From positions 1 to 8,852 of the forward strand of contig JAGQQP010000138.1 of assembly GCA_020426085.1 (NCBI GenBank): a DNA stretch of 8,852 nucleotides, in the 5' to 3' direction. The notes beneath the pieces were generated by a model. That model was not told where the DNA came from. It worked only from the letters and a program-made list of their open reading frames with translations, and did no database searches. Within the stretch, counting starts at the first letter, position 1; each line of letters opens with the position of its first letter. Positions 1-7,458 of this stretch are shown here, piece after piece. The position numbers and the translations under genes are program-made. The stretch comes from Planctomycetaceae bacterium. Its GTDB lineage: Bacteria > Planctomycetota > Planctomycetia > Planctomycetales > Planctomycetaceae.

Positions 1-220
1 TTCCACCACCACCACACGCTGAAGAAACAAAGATCTGATTTTCAGCCAGTGCGTTTAAGAGCTTTCCGCCCGCGGGGACTTCGATCTTTTTCTGCTCATT
101 GACCGTGATCGTGATATTCCCGGAGGCAACCAGTTTCGATTTTGCAATCAGAATAATGGCGACCAGGGCAAGCACGATGCCCGTGAACATAACAACGCCA
201 AAGAGAATTTCTATAACCAT
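1..220 (-). CDS. nqrF: Na+-NQR subunit F, N-terminal part (cut by the window edge)
   Basis: NqrF is the NADH-oxidising entry subunit of the Na+-pumping NADH:quinone reductase; it carries a 2Fe-2S ferredoxin domain and an FAD/NADH reductase domain anchored in the inner membrane. Only the first 73 codons are here, from an ATG at 220 running off the left edge. The visible part has one membrane helix (about residues 3–26, with the family-typical stretch FTGIVLALV), then AKSKLV, a ferredoxin-like start with [16 protein letters not shown], and SSACGGGG, whose Cys69 should be the first 2Fe-2S ligand. The remaining ligands and the whole FAD/NADH domain lie outside. It follows nqrE after a 45-base gap, and I see no good Shine-Dalgarno sequence before the ATG; the start is chosen because it matches the usual family N-terminus. 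Identification is confident. Confidence 0.95.
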   Translation of the reverse strand, partial: MVIEILFGVVMFTGIVLALVAIILIAKSKLVASGNITITVNEQKKIEVPAGGKLLNALAENQIFVSSACGGGG

Positions 221-265
221 GATTTAACGTCGACCGCTATAAAGTGTCAGTAATTTAGTGAAGTC

Positions 266-877
266 TTACAGTTGGATACCGGAGAAAGCCATGAAGGCCA
301 TCGCCATCAGACCTACGGTAATAAACGTAATACCCAGTCCGCGTAATCCCGGTGGTACGTCACTGTATTTCAGTTTTTCGCGAACGCCTGCGAGAGCCAC
401 AATGGCCAGTGCCCAACCAACGCCGGAACCAAAACCAAACACGCAGCTTTCGGGGAAGTTGTAGTCCCGTTCGACCATAAACAGGGTTCCCCCCAGGATC
501 GCACAGTTCACAGTAATCAGCGGGAGGAAAATCCCGAGTGAGTTATAAAGAGCCGGAAAGTAACGATCCAGTGTCATTTCCAGGATCTGCACCATCGCAG
601 CAATCACGCCGATATAACAGATCAGACCGACGAAGGTCAGATCCACATTCGGGTAACCGGCCCAGGCCAGGGCTCCCTTTTTCAACAGATGCTGAAAGAT
701 GATATTATTCACGGGAACTGTGATGGTCTGAATGACGACAACAGCGATCCCCAGACCCATGGCGGTTTTCACATTTTTGGAAACAGCCAGGAAGGTACAC
801 ATCCCGAGAAAGAAGGCCAAAGCCAGGTTCTCGATGAAGAGACATTTAATAAACAGGCTCAGATAATGTTCCAACAT
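266..877 (-). CDS. nqrE: Na+-NQR subunit E
   Basis: Integral membrane subunit of the Na+-translocating NADH:quinone oxidoreductase. NqrD and NqrE are inverted homologues that together hold an iron-sulfur/iron centre inside the membrane, between the NqrF ferredoxin centre and the NqrC flavin. The protein has 203 residues, the usual NqrE length, and is nearly all hydrophobic helices. The family signatures [10 protein letters not shown] (Cys27) and [10 protein letters not shown] (Cys125) supply the two conserved cysteine ligands. [13 protein letters not shown] and the C-terminal [15 protein letters not shown] are also typical. The ATG at 877 follows the nqrD stop by one base. Its ribosome binding site, GGAGG, lies inside the last codons of nqrD, pointing to coupled translation. 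The alternative Rnf homologue RnfA is less likely, given the full nqrA-F gene order. Confidence 0.97.
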   Translation of the reverse strand: MLEHYLSLFIKCLFIENLALAFFLGMCTFLAVSKNVKTAMGLGIAVVVIQTITVPVNNIIFQHLLKKGALAWAGYPNVDLTFVGLICYIGVIAAMVQILEMTLDRYFPALYNSLGIFLPLITVNCAILGGTLFMVERDYNFPESCVFGFGSGVGWALAIVALAGVREKLKYSDVPPGLRGLGITFITVGLMAMAFMAFSGIQL

Positions 878-878
878 G

Positions 879-1502
<624 letters not shown>

Positions 1503-1503
1503 G

Positions 1504-2307
1504 TTATTTTTCCTCCTTTTCTCGAACCTGTTCGAGATAAGGCTTAAACCCTAAATCACCCAGCCAGAAATCCAGCAGGTGTGTGACGCCGCGGGAAGTA
1601 ATCGTGGCTCCGGACAGGCCATCCACTTCATGAATGGCATTCGGAGACTCTGGATTCACCGAGCCTTTAATGACTTCAATGTCAGGCTGGAATTCTTTGT
1701 TATAGACTTCTTTGCCAACCCATTGTGCTTTCCACTTGGGATTATCTACTTCACCACCCAGGCCCGGTGTTTCCCCCTGTTCATAGAAGGTCAGACCGGC
1801 AACGGTGGTCAGGTCGGTCTCGAGAGCAATAAAGCCCCACATGGTGGACCACAGCCCTTTGCCCCGGACAGGCAGAACGTATTGAGTCAGTTTGCCGTTT
1901 TCATCGTGGATCAGGTAAACCCAGGAATAGTTTTCGCGGCGTTTGATCCCGGCAAGGTCCTTGCTGGACTCGATCTGCATACTCATCTTGGGATTGTCGA
2001 TCGCTGCTTTCTGATCGTATTCTTCCGGATGAGGGAACAGTTCTTTGTCGTCGGTGACGACTTTCCCGGTATTCAGATCGACGATAATTCCGTCTACGTG
2101 ATCTTCGTAGATCTTTCTGACATTCCCGGTCCCTTCACCTGGCTTCAACAGCCCGGCCACGGAGAGAATGTTCTTTTTACGTTCGATCTCTTTATTCAGT
2201 TCCTGTTTGCTGCGCAGTCCGACCGCAGCTCCGGAAACCAGAATCGAGCAGACCACACACAACGTGGCCGAGACGATAAATGTGAAACCTATTGAATCAC
2301 GCGACAT
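1504..2307 (-). CDS. nqrC: Na+-NQR subunit C (covalent FMN carrier)
   Basis: NqrC is anchored by one N-terminal helix and has a periplasmic FMN-binding domain; it takes electrons from the NqrD/E iron centre and passes them to NqrB. With the start used here it has 267 residues. Residues 1–30 contain the anchor ([24 protein letters not shown]) and the periplasmic domain follows. [10 protein letters not shown] near the C-terminus is the flavin transferase (ApbE) target, with Thr235 the expected FMN attachment site; [11 protein letters not shown] is also typical. The frame is open further upstream to a TTG at 2355, but that would overlap nqrB by 59 bases, lacks a Shine-Dalgarno sequence and adds 16 residues not usual for the family. 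The ATG at 2307 overlaps nqrB by 11 bases and has AGAAGG upstream at somewhat long spacing. No ApbE gene is in the window. Confidence 0.93.
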   Translation of the reverse strand: MSRDSIGFTFIVSATLCVVCSILVSGAAVGLRSKQELNKEIERKKNILSVAGLLKPGEGTGNVRKIYEDHVDGIIVDLNTGKVVTDDKELFPHPEEYDQKAAIDNPKMSMQIESSKDLAGIKRRENYSWVYLIHDENGKLTQYVLPVRGKGLWSTMWGFIALETDLTTVAGLTFYEQGETPGLGGEVDNPKWKAQWVGKEVYNKEFQPDIEVIKGSVNPESPNAIHEVDGLSGATITSRGVTHLLDFWLGDLGFKPYLEQVREKEEK

Positions 2308-3541
2308 TTCGCGCCAACCTTCTTTTAATGTTTGCTTGAACAACGTAGAAGTCAATCAGAGGTGCAAAGACATTCCCAAACAGAATGGCCAGCATGATTC
2401 CCTCTGGATACGCCGGATTGACAACCCGAATCAGGATCGTCATACCACCAATCAAAATTCCATAGAACCAGCGACCGGTATCGGTCATGGCTGCGGATAC
2501 CGGATCGGTTGCCATGAAGACCAGACCAAAGGCCAGTCCCCCGACGACCAGATGCCACTGAGGAGGCATCGCGAACATGGCATTCGTATTGCTGCCAATC
2601 AGGTACAGCAACAGTGAGAGACCCATAGAACCAGCGAGCACACCTGCCATCACCCGCCAGGATCCGATGCCGGCCAGAATCAGGAAGATCGCACCCAACA
2701 GACAGGCAAAAGTAGAAGTCTCACCCATGGAACCCTGAATCTGTCCCATGAAGGCCTGCATCCAGGAGATTCCCAGACCGCCATCGGCGACAGGATTGGT
2801 AATTGCTTTCATACCGACTTCGGGAGTGGCAACTGCCAGCTGACCGAGTGAAGTCGCACCACTGAAACCATCCACGGCTGTCCAGACCGTGTCACCCACG
2901 ATCTGGCCGGGATAGGCAAAGTATAAAAACGCACGTGCGGTTAATGCGGGGTTCAGGAAGTTCTTACCGGTTCCCCCGAAGATTTCTTTACCGATGACGA
3001 CGCCGAAACTGATCCCCAGCGCCACCTGCCAGAGGGGAATCGTAGGAGGCAGTGTCAGCGGGAACAGCATCCCGGTTACCAGGAAGCCTTCGTTGATTTC
3101 ATGCCGACGAATGACGCAGAACAGACCTTCCCAGGCACCACCAACGGCCATACAGACGATGTAGACGGGCAGGAAGTAGAGGGCACCGTGAACCAGGTTG
3201 GAAACCAGGCTGCCGGCATCGGGAGTCACACCGATCGCGGTCATGATGGATCCACGCCAGCCAGGAACGGTATCAATGCCCATGGCGCTCATCGCCGTAT
3301 TTGCCTGATAGCCTGTGTTGTACAGAGCCATAAAGACACACGGCAGCAGAGCCACGATCACCATACTCATCATGCGTTTCAAATCGATGGAATCACGCAC
3401 ATGAGATGCTTCGTGGGTCACTTCACCCGGAGTATATAGAAACGTATCTTGCGCTTCATAGAGTGGGTAAAGCTTCTCGAACTTACCCCCTTTGTCGAAG
3501 AGGGGGTGTACTTTATCAAGAAGATTTCGTAACGGCTTCAT
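2297..3541 (-). CDS. nqrB: Na+-NQR subunit B
   Basis: The largest membrane subunit of Na+-NQR. It holds covalent FMN and, in studied enzymes, riboflavin, and is the site of quinone-coupled sodium transport. From the ATG at 3541 the protein has 414 residues, the usual NqrB length. It shows the cytoplasmic N-terminal [33 protein letters not shown] before the first helix, [43 protein letters not shown], and DGFSGAT, whose Thr230 is the expected FMN attachment site. [37 protein letters not shown] and [17 protein letters not shown] are also diagnostic. The frame is open to another ATG at 3604 (21 more residues), but that start has no ribosome binding site and gives an unusual extension. The chosen start has only a weak purine stretch (AAGAAAGA) upstream. 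A 218-base gap separates it from nqrA. Confidence 0.96.
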   Translation of the reverse strand: MKPLRNLLDKVHPLFDKGGKFEKLYPLYEAQDTFLYTPGEVTHEASHVRDSIDLKRMMSMVIVALLPCVFMALYNTGYQANTAMSAMGIDTVPGWRGSIMTAIGVTPDAGSLVSNLVHGALYFLPVYIVCMAVGGAWEGLFCVIRRHEINEGFLVTGMLFPLTLPPTIPLWQVALGISFGVVIGKEIFGGTGKNFLNPALTARAFLYFAYPGQIVGDTVWTAVDGFSGATSLGQLAVATPEVGMKAITNPVADGGLGISWMQAFMGQIQGSMGETSTFACLLGAIFLILAGIGSWRVMAGVLAGSMGLSLLLYLIGSNTNAMFAMPPQWHLVVGGLAFGLVFMATDPVSAAMTDTGRWFYGILIGGMTILIRVVNPAYPEGIMLAILFGNVFAPLIDFYVVQANIKRRLARNVA

Positions 3542-3759
3542 TTCGTGGTTTATCTTTCTTGTTTGATGCCCCCGAAATACAGTCTGCCAGGACACCACCG
3601 GCATTGACCATGTTATCGATTATCAATGGAAGCCGACCGGCTTCGCACCTGACTACGGGGGTTTACGTCTTTCAATTTTTTTATCGTTCAGGCAAACAGT
3701 CACTCACCTGAAGGCCAGCTTATCCAATCCTGGCGGACCCTGATCGGGGAGAACTGGAC
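3542..3759 (-). other. nqrA–nqrB intergenic spacer with a small hairpin
   Basis: This 218-base spacer interrupts an otherwise compact operon. In the minus-strand transcript it contains a small perfect hairpin, GAAGCC-GGUC-GGCUUC, at 3629–3644, a run of seven A around 3675–3685, and no convincing coding frame apart from the possible 21-residue upstream extension of nqrB. I see no classical promoter with good -35 and -10 elements and no U-run after the hairpin, so it is not an intrinsic terminator. It may affect the relative expression of nqrA and nqrB; that is inference. Confidence 0.4.
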
Positions 3760-5106
3760 TTAGCCCTCAACTTCAATGGTCGTCAAACTCTTACGCAGTA
3801 AAGACCCGTAGTTGTATTTGCCCGGGCAGACAAACGTGCATAACGAGAGGTCTTCTTCATCAAGCTCCAGGCAACCCAGTTGTTTTGCCTGTTCGGTATC
3901 TTCTGTAATCAAAGCACGCAGGAGGAATGTTGGCAGGATATCCAGAGGCATTACTTTTTCATAAGTCCCAATGGGAATCATGGCTCGCTTACTGCCTTCG
4001 GTTGATGTGGTGAACGCAACCTTTTTGCCCTGCCCGACCCAGGACGACGCGAACACGGGAACGACAGAATACTTGTTGAATCCAGGTCCCATCCAGCCCA
4101 GGAAGTCCCGGTGATTTCCTTCTTTGAGCGCGGTTACCTGCAGAGCATATCGCCCCAGGTAGCCAAACGGGCCTTCTGCTGTACGTCCGGAAAGCGCGGA
4201 ACCGGAAATCAGGCGATCCATATCCCCTTCCAGGTTGCCTTCGACCAGATCGGTAATACTCGCACCGACCACAGTTCGGACCAGCTTTGGTTCTTTCACG
4301 ACGGGACCTGCAATCGAGATCACACGTTCGGAGGAGAGTTTACCGGTGGCAAACAGTTTGCCAATTGCAATGACATCCTGGTAGTTAATGTACCAGACCG
4401 TTTTCTTTTCGCTGACGGGATCCAGGAAGTGGATATGTGTCCCCACCAGACCGGCGGGATGGGGGCCGCTGAATTCTTCAACGGTGACAAAATCCTGTTC
4501 CACACCGGGCAGATTCGTTCCGGGAGCTTTGCAGAGGAACAGCTTGCCTTCGGTCAGAGACTTCAAAACCTGCAGACCCTGTGTGAATGCCCGGGGCTCT
4601 TCGCTCAATACCACTTCGGGAGCGGGTGCCAGAGGGTTGGTATCGATGGCAGTCACGAAAATGGAATGTGGTGTCGTTTCCGGCGAAGGCACGCGGCTGT
4701 AAGGGCGGGTTCGCAGGCTGGTCCATAAACCGGACTTCAGCAGATTGTCCTGAACCTGTTCGCGTGTCAGGCTGGTGAGATCGCCTTCTCCGTAGGAAGT
4801 GAAGGTTTCTTCTTCGTCGCCTGCCACTTCAATGACCAGCGACTGAAAGGAGCGTTTGGCACCACGGTTGATTTCTGTGACTTTTCCGGCGACCGGTGCA
4901 GTATAGAGCACACCCTCGGTCTTTTTATCGCTGAAAACCACCTGGCCTTTTTTGACGGTGTCGCCCACTTCAACGAGCAGCGTGGGTTTCATACCAATAT
5001 AATCAGGGCCAATCAAAGCAACCGATCGAACTGCCGGCCCGTTTTCGATCAAAGCAGAAGGCACACCTGCGATTGGCAGATCCAGCCCTTTTTTAATAGT
5101 AATCAT
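3760..5106 (-). CDS. nqrA: Na+-NQR subunit A
   Basis: NqrA is the peripheral cytoplasmic subunit of Na+-NQR that binds ubiquinone together with NqrB; it has no membrane helices. The protein has 448 residues, close to the family norm. It opens with the canonical [17 protein letters not shown], followed by [21 protein letters not shown] and [17 protein letters not shown], a biotinyl/lipoyl-like barrel typical of NqrA and RnfC. The middle includes [16 protein letters not shown]. The C-terminal part has [29 protein letters not shown] and [14 protein letters not shown]. Near the C-terminus is [19 protein letters not shown]; NqrA lacks the 4Fe-4S clusters of RnfC, and only the pair CTFVC is seen here. 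The ATG at 5106 fits the family start; the ribosome binding site is weak (AGG about 12 bases upstream). First gene of the nqr operon. Confidence 0.97.
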   Translation of the reverse strand: MITIKKGLDLPIAGVPSALIENGPAVRSVALIGPDYIGMKPTLLVEVGDTVKKGQVVFSDKKTEGVLYTAPVAGKVTEINRGAKRSFQSLVIEVAGDEEETFTSYGEGDLTSLTREQVQDNLLKSGLWTSLRTRPYSRVPSPETTPHSIFVTAIDTNPLAPAPEVVLSEEPRAFTQGLQVLKSLTEGKLFLCKAPGTNLPGVEQDFVTVEEFSGPHPAGLVGTHIHFLDPVSEKKTVWYINYQDVIAIGKLFATGKLSSERVISIAGPVVKEPKLVRTVVGASITDLVEGNLEGDMDRLISGSALSGRTAEGPFGYLGRYALQVTALKEGNHRDFLGWMGPGFNKYSVVPVFASSWVGQGKKVAFTTSTEGSKRAMIPIGTYEKVMPLDILPTFLLRALITEDTEQAKQLGCLELDEEDLSLCTFVCPGKYNYGSLLRKSLTTIEVEG

Positions 5107-5127
5107 TGAATTATGAACCTGAATATC

Positions 5128-5142
5128 ACGAGTTTTTCTCGT
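5128..5142 (-). promoter_or_regulatory. Short hairpin in the nqrA leader
   Basis: The arms ACGAG and CTCGT flank a five-base loop (A5 in the transcript). It lies 22–36 bases upstream of the nqrA ATG, between the candidate promoter and the weak ribosome binding site, so it would be in the leader RNA. It is only 5 bp and AT-looped, so a role in translation control is speculative. Confidence 0.25.
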
Positions 5143-5157
5143 TTGACTCGCCTGGTG

Positions 5158-5188
5158 TGGTTTAATAAACCATCTGAACGCTGTTCAA
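5158..5188 (-). promoter_or_regulatory. Candidate nqr promoter overlapped by two adjacent dyads
   Basis: On the minus strand TTGAAC (5183–5188) and TATTAA (5162–5167) are separated by 15 bases and could form -35 and -10 elements, with transcription starting about 50 bases before nqrA. The -10 lies inside the perfect dyad TGGTTTA-A-TAAACCA (5158–5172). Most of the -35 lies inside TGAAC-GCT-GTTCA (5175–5187). Such an arrangement is what a repressor or dimeric regulator site would look like. Spacing is one or two bases short of optimal and neither hexamer is perfect. The dyads are seen directly; the promoter and operator roles are inference. Confidence 0.35.
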
Positions 5189-5392
5189 AACACGACAGAC
5201 ATTCTGAAGTTCTCTGTATCTCGATCTCTTTATAGGCGCAACACGTCCGGTTGACCCATAATTCGCGGCTATTTTACACAGATCCCCCCCTTTTTGTAGT
5301 GAAAGCAAGGTACAAAATAGATCATTTTCGATTCTGCATCAGAAAATTTCGATTCGTAGTTTAAACTCACGTCTTTTCCCCGATTCCCATTA

Positions 5393-5441
5393 GTGAGAAC
5401 CGGTAAGAGGATCGCTCAATTCTCCCCTCACCGGTACTCAC
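5393..5441 (-). other. Large stem-loop upstream of nqrA
   Basis: The arms at 5393–5410 and 5424–5441 pair over 18 positions around a 13-base loop, both containing ACCGGT. In minus-strand RNA there is one U×U mismatch and two G•U wobbles; all other positions are Watson-Crick. In plus-strand RNA the two wobbles would become A×C mismatches, so the structure fits a transcript going towards nqrA. There is no U-run after it, so it is not a standard intrinsic terminator. It lies about 90 bases downstream of the terminator of the preceding gene and about 290 bases before the nqrA start. Function unknown: leader structure, processing site or small RNA are possible. Confidence 0.5.
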
Positions 5442-5449
5442 AGGGAACT

Positions 5450-5478
5450 CAGATCACTCTCAGGAGCTATGTGATCTG
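5450..5478. repeat. 8-bp perfect inverted repeat
   Basis: CAGATCAC and GTGATCTG form a perfect 8-bp inverted repeat with a 13-base loop. It lies between the U-run of the terminator at 5485–5521 and the large stem-loop at 5393–5441. It may be a protein-binding dyad or a second hairpin in read-through RNA; no U-run follows it in either direction. Confidence 0.4.
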
Positions 5479-5484
5479 TTGCAT

Positions 5485-5521
5485 AAAAAAACCACCTGAA
5501 AGCATCTGCACTTTCAGGTGG
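5485..5521 (-). terminator. Rho-independent terminator of the oxidoreductase–DUF1080 gene
   Basis: The arms CTTTCAGGTGG (5511–5521) and CCACCTGAAAG (5492–5502) make a perfect 11-bp stem, and the loop has eight bases. On the minus strand the stem is followed immediately by seven T (5485–5491). It starts 40 bases past the stop codon at 5562, the expected place for ending the upstream gene, and it should isolate nqr transcription from that gene. It would not work as a U-run terminator on the plus strand. Confidence 0.9.
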
Positions 5522-5561
5522 CGGGTAACTGTGTTTATTTCTTGCTAATCCTAACTTCGGC

Positions 5562-7244
5562 TTACAGCTCGAGCAACTTTACATTCTTATACCAGACTTT
5601 GTGCCCGTGGTCCTGAAATCCCAGATATCCTTTGCGGGGGAAATCTTTGACAGCGGCTTTGAATTTGTGATCTGAACCATCGAGCCGTTTACCCGGCTCG
5701 GTCCACTCATCTGCATTCAGCTTCGCGACAACTTTTCCATTGACGGCAACGGAAACATAAGGCCCTTTGCAGGTGATTTCAATATTCGTCCATTCGCCTG
5801 GCTTGCTGGCACGATTTACTTCAGGAGCGACCAGATCGTAGATCGCACCGAAATCGTGCATGCCGGTCCCTTCCCCTGTAAGTACCTGAGCCTCAAAACC
5901 GGACTGCACCGGATTCTTGAGATCACCCACCCGGAAGAAAATTCCCGAGTTACATTCTTCAGGCATCTTGACATCACACTTGAATTTGAAGTCAGAGAAA
6001 GGCTTGTAATACACGATCAGGTATCCACCTGATTTGTAAGGCACCAGGGCACCATCTTCAATCGGAGCAGCAATCGGCTTCCCGTTGTTGCATTTCCAGC
6101 CTGCATAATCTTTGCCATTGAACAGCAGTTTCCAACCCGCTTCTTTTTCAGCAGCGCTCAGAGTGTTGTCGGGAGTGGTACTGCCTGCATCAGCCAGGTC
6201 CAGTTTCTCCAGTTTGGCATGCGCTTCTTTTTCCGCTTTTTCATAAACGCTGGCCAGAGTCACTTCGGCTCCGCCCTGACGTTTACTTTCATCGGCGGCT
6301 TCCATGAAGCTGTAAATTTCGAGTGTTTCTTCGGGACTGACGGGGGCTTTGCCGGTACGGAAGAATTTGGCAATCTCTACCAGCAGAGGCTTATATCCAT
6401 CGGATCCGCCCACGGCGACTTCACCATTTTTCCCGACAGCAGTTCCGCCATATCCTTTGGGAGTCCCTTTGCGAACGCCAGCGAAATGGCCTTCCCGTCC
6501 GCCTGCCCACTTGCCGGCCACTTCATCACGGTCCGCGTTACTGACGGTCCGTTTGACCGACTGACAGCCAGGTCCCATCACGGTAAACAGGGTTTCAACG
6601 CCATGAATTCCATACCAGAACAGATCGGGGTGTGTCGCTTCCAGAGAACAGGGACTGTGTGTGCTGCATTTGGTAATCTTGCCTTCTTCTCCGTTTCGCA
6701 GACGCTGTGCGCCTTTGGCAAATCGCAGCGACGAGGAAGAGAACATGGGAGTATCATACTTCTCAGAGAGTTCATACAAGGCGATAGCATCTGCCAGCGA
6801 ACCGGCGACCGGCTTATCAATAAATACAGGCTTGCCTGCCTGAAACACGGGAATCGCCTGTTCAAGGTGAGGACGACCATCGTTGGTTTCCAGAAAAACA
6901 ACATCGACTTTCTTCAACAGCTCATCGATGGAGGGCACGATTTCCACACCCATCTCTTTGACCTGTTCGATGTATCCGGGAACCCGTGATGTGCTGGACT
7001 CAATATCAGGACTTCCTTTGGGGTACGCAGCGACAACGCGAATACCCGCCAGATCTCCCTCGGGAGTTCCCGTATTCAGCATTTTTGTGAAAGCGATCGC
7101 ATGCGAAGTATCCAGGCCAATAATCCCGGCCTTCAATTCTTTCTTCGCTTCCGCAGCAGACAATGATCCTGAACAGACGACTGCCAGCAAGAGTAATGAA
7201 AATAACGATCGGCTCATCAGCCGCATGATAGATCCTGAGTTCAT
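5562..7244 (-). CDS. Exported Gfo/Idh/MocA oxidoreductase fused to a DUF1080 (3-keto-disaccharide hydrolase family) domain
   Basis: A 560-residue protein in two parts. Residues 1–32 form a signal peptide: MRLMSR, a leucine-rich core, then SLSAAEA. The preceding AVVC is not a good lipobox. Residues about 37–345 resemble Gfo/Idh/MocA NAD(P)-dependent sugar oxidoreductases. GIIGLDTSH (40–48) replaces the usual GxGxxG, IDKPVA (142–147) corresponds to EKP, and His214 in GIHGVE fits the catalytic histidine region. From about 370 to the end is DUF1080: LFNGKDYAGWK, NSGIFFRV, EAQVLTG, GAIYDLVAP, KPGEWTNIEI and GYLGFQDHG. DUF1080 members are known as 3-keto-glycoside cleaving enzymes and Gfo/Idh enzymes can make 3-keto sugars, so a linked two-step activity is a reasonable inference. 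The ATG at 7244 has GAGGA seven bases upstream; the frame also opens at a TTG at 7256 without such a site. Substrate unknown. Confidence 0.88.
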   Translation of the reverse strand: MNSGSIMRLMSRSLFSLLLLAVVCSGSLSAAEAKKELKAGIIGLDTSHAIAFTKMLNTGTPEGDLAGIRVVAAYPKGSPDIESSTSRVPGYIEQVKEMGVEIVPSIDELLKKVDVVFLETNDGRPHLEQAIPVFQAGKPVFIDKPVAGSLADAIALYELSEKYDTPMFSSSSLRFAKGAQRLRNGEEGKITKCSTHSPCSLEATHPDLFWYGIHGVETLFTVMGPGCQSVKRTVSNADRDEVAGKWAGGREGHFAGVRKGTPKGYGGTAVGKNGEVAVGGSDGYKPLLVEIAKFFRTGKAPVSPEETLEIYSFMEAADESKRQGGAEVTLASVYEKAEKEAHAKLEKLDLADAGSTTPDNTLSAAEKEAGWKLLFNGKDYAGWKCNNGKPIAAPIEDGALVPYKSGGYLIVYYKPFSDFKFKCDVKMPEECNSGIFFRVGDLKNPVQSGFEAQVLTGEGTGMHDFGAIYDLVAPEVNRASKPGEWTNIEITCKGPYVSVAVNGKVVAKLNADEWTEPGKRLDGSDHKFKAAVKDFPRKGYLGFQDHGHKVWYKNVKLLEL

Positions 7245-7248
7245 AATG

Positions 7249-7254
7249 TTCCTC
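7249..7254 (-). promoter_or_regulatory. Ribosome binding site of the fusion gene
   Basis: GAGGAA lies on the minus strand a few bases before the ATG at 7244 at good spacing. It decides the start against the TTG at 7256, which this motif would overlap. Confidence 0.7.
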
Positions 7255-7305
7255 AATCAAGTGTGACAGGTAAGCGGTCAGGGAAACTGGCAGGCAAAAC
7301 AGATG

Positions 7306-7321
7306 CACTATATATATTGTG
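7306..7321. repeat. AT-rich dyad in the leader of the fusion gene
   Basis: CAC-A-ATATATAT-A-GTG on the minus strand is a 16-base dyad with a single mismatched pair. It lies about 60 bases before the ATG at 7244 and downstream of the candidate promoter at 7352–7379, where an operator could sit. Part of the symmetry comes from the simple AT repeat. Confidence 0.25.
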
Positions 7322-7351
7322 TAAAATCTGCTCTCTATTTCCTTATGAATG

Positions 7352-7379
7352 TTTATAAATTCGATTATTGCAAACTCAA
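7352..7379 (-). promoter_or_regulatory. Candidate sigma70-type promoter for the fusion gene
   Basis: TTGAGT (7374–7379) and TATAAA (7352–7357) are separated by 16 bases on the minus strand, giving four and five matches to the -35 and -10 consensus. Transcription would start near 7345, leaving a leader of about 100 bases. It lies in the 214-base gap after the sulfatase gene. Promoters in Planctomycetota are poorly predictable, so this is tentative. Confidence 0.35.
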
Positions 7380-7458
7380 GCCTGCAAATGCAATCAAACA
7401 AACCGAATGAGCGGGAAAAAACCCTGTTTCTCCACGGGAAGCTTAAGCCGATCGTCAA

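Larger units (their letters stand above)
5107..5561. other. 455-base non-coding region between nqrA and the fusion gene
   Basis: I find no gene here in either strand. From right to left it holds the terminator (5485–5521), the inverted repeat 5450–5478, the large stem-loop 5393–5441, an AT-rich stretch around 5310–5365, a C7T5 run (5284–5295), the candidate promoter and dyads (5158–5188) and the leader hairpin (5128–5142). It must contain the nqr promoter, since the terminator separates nqr from the upstream gene. No tRNA-like cloverleaf was recognised. Confidence 0.7.

Noticed and set aside
1579..2295. Long open frame on the plus strand inside nqrC (238 codons)
   Set aside because: It is antisense to a clearly recognised nqrC, its predicted protein resembles nothing I know, and such shadows are common opposite conserved genes.
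4111..4728. Open frame on the plus strand inside nqrA (205 codons)
   Set aside because: Antisense shadow of nqrA; the composition looks like reverse-complement coding and no motif is recognised.
5175..5187. LexA-type SOS box (GAAC...GTTC)
   Set aside because: The half-sites are three bases apart rather than four and the flanks differ, and an nqr operon is not an expected SOS target.
5251..5276. TTGACC with a weak TTACAC box on the plus strand, promoter-like
   Set aside because: No plus-strand gene lies downstream, and the -10 is poor.
6219..6989. Long open frame on the plus strand inside the fusion gene (256 codons)
   Set aside because: It is antisense to the oxidoreductase domain, with no ribosome binding site or family motif seen.
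7416..7438. Terminator after the sulfatase gene (CCC...GGG followed by T6)
   Set aside because: Only three base pairs form the stem, too weak to call, although the place and T-run are right.
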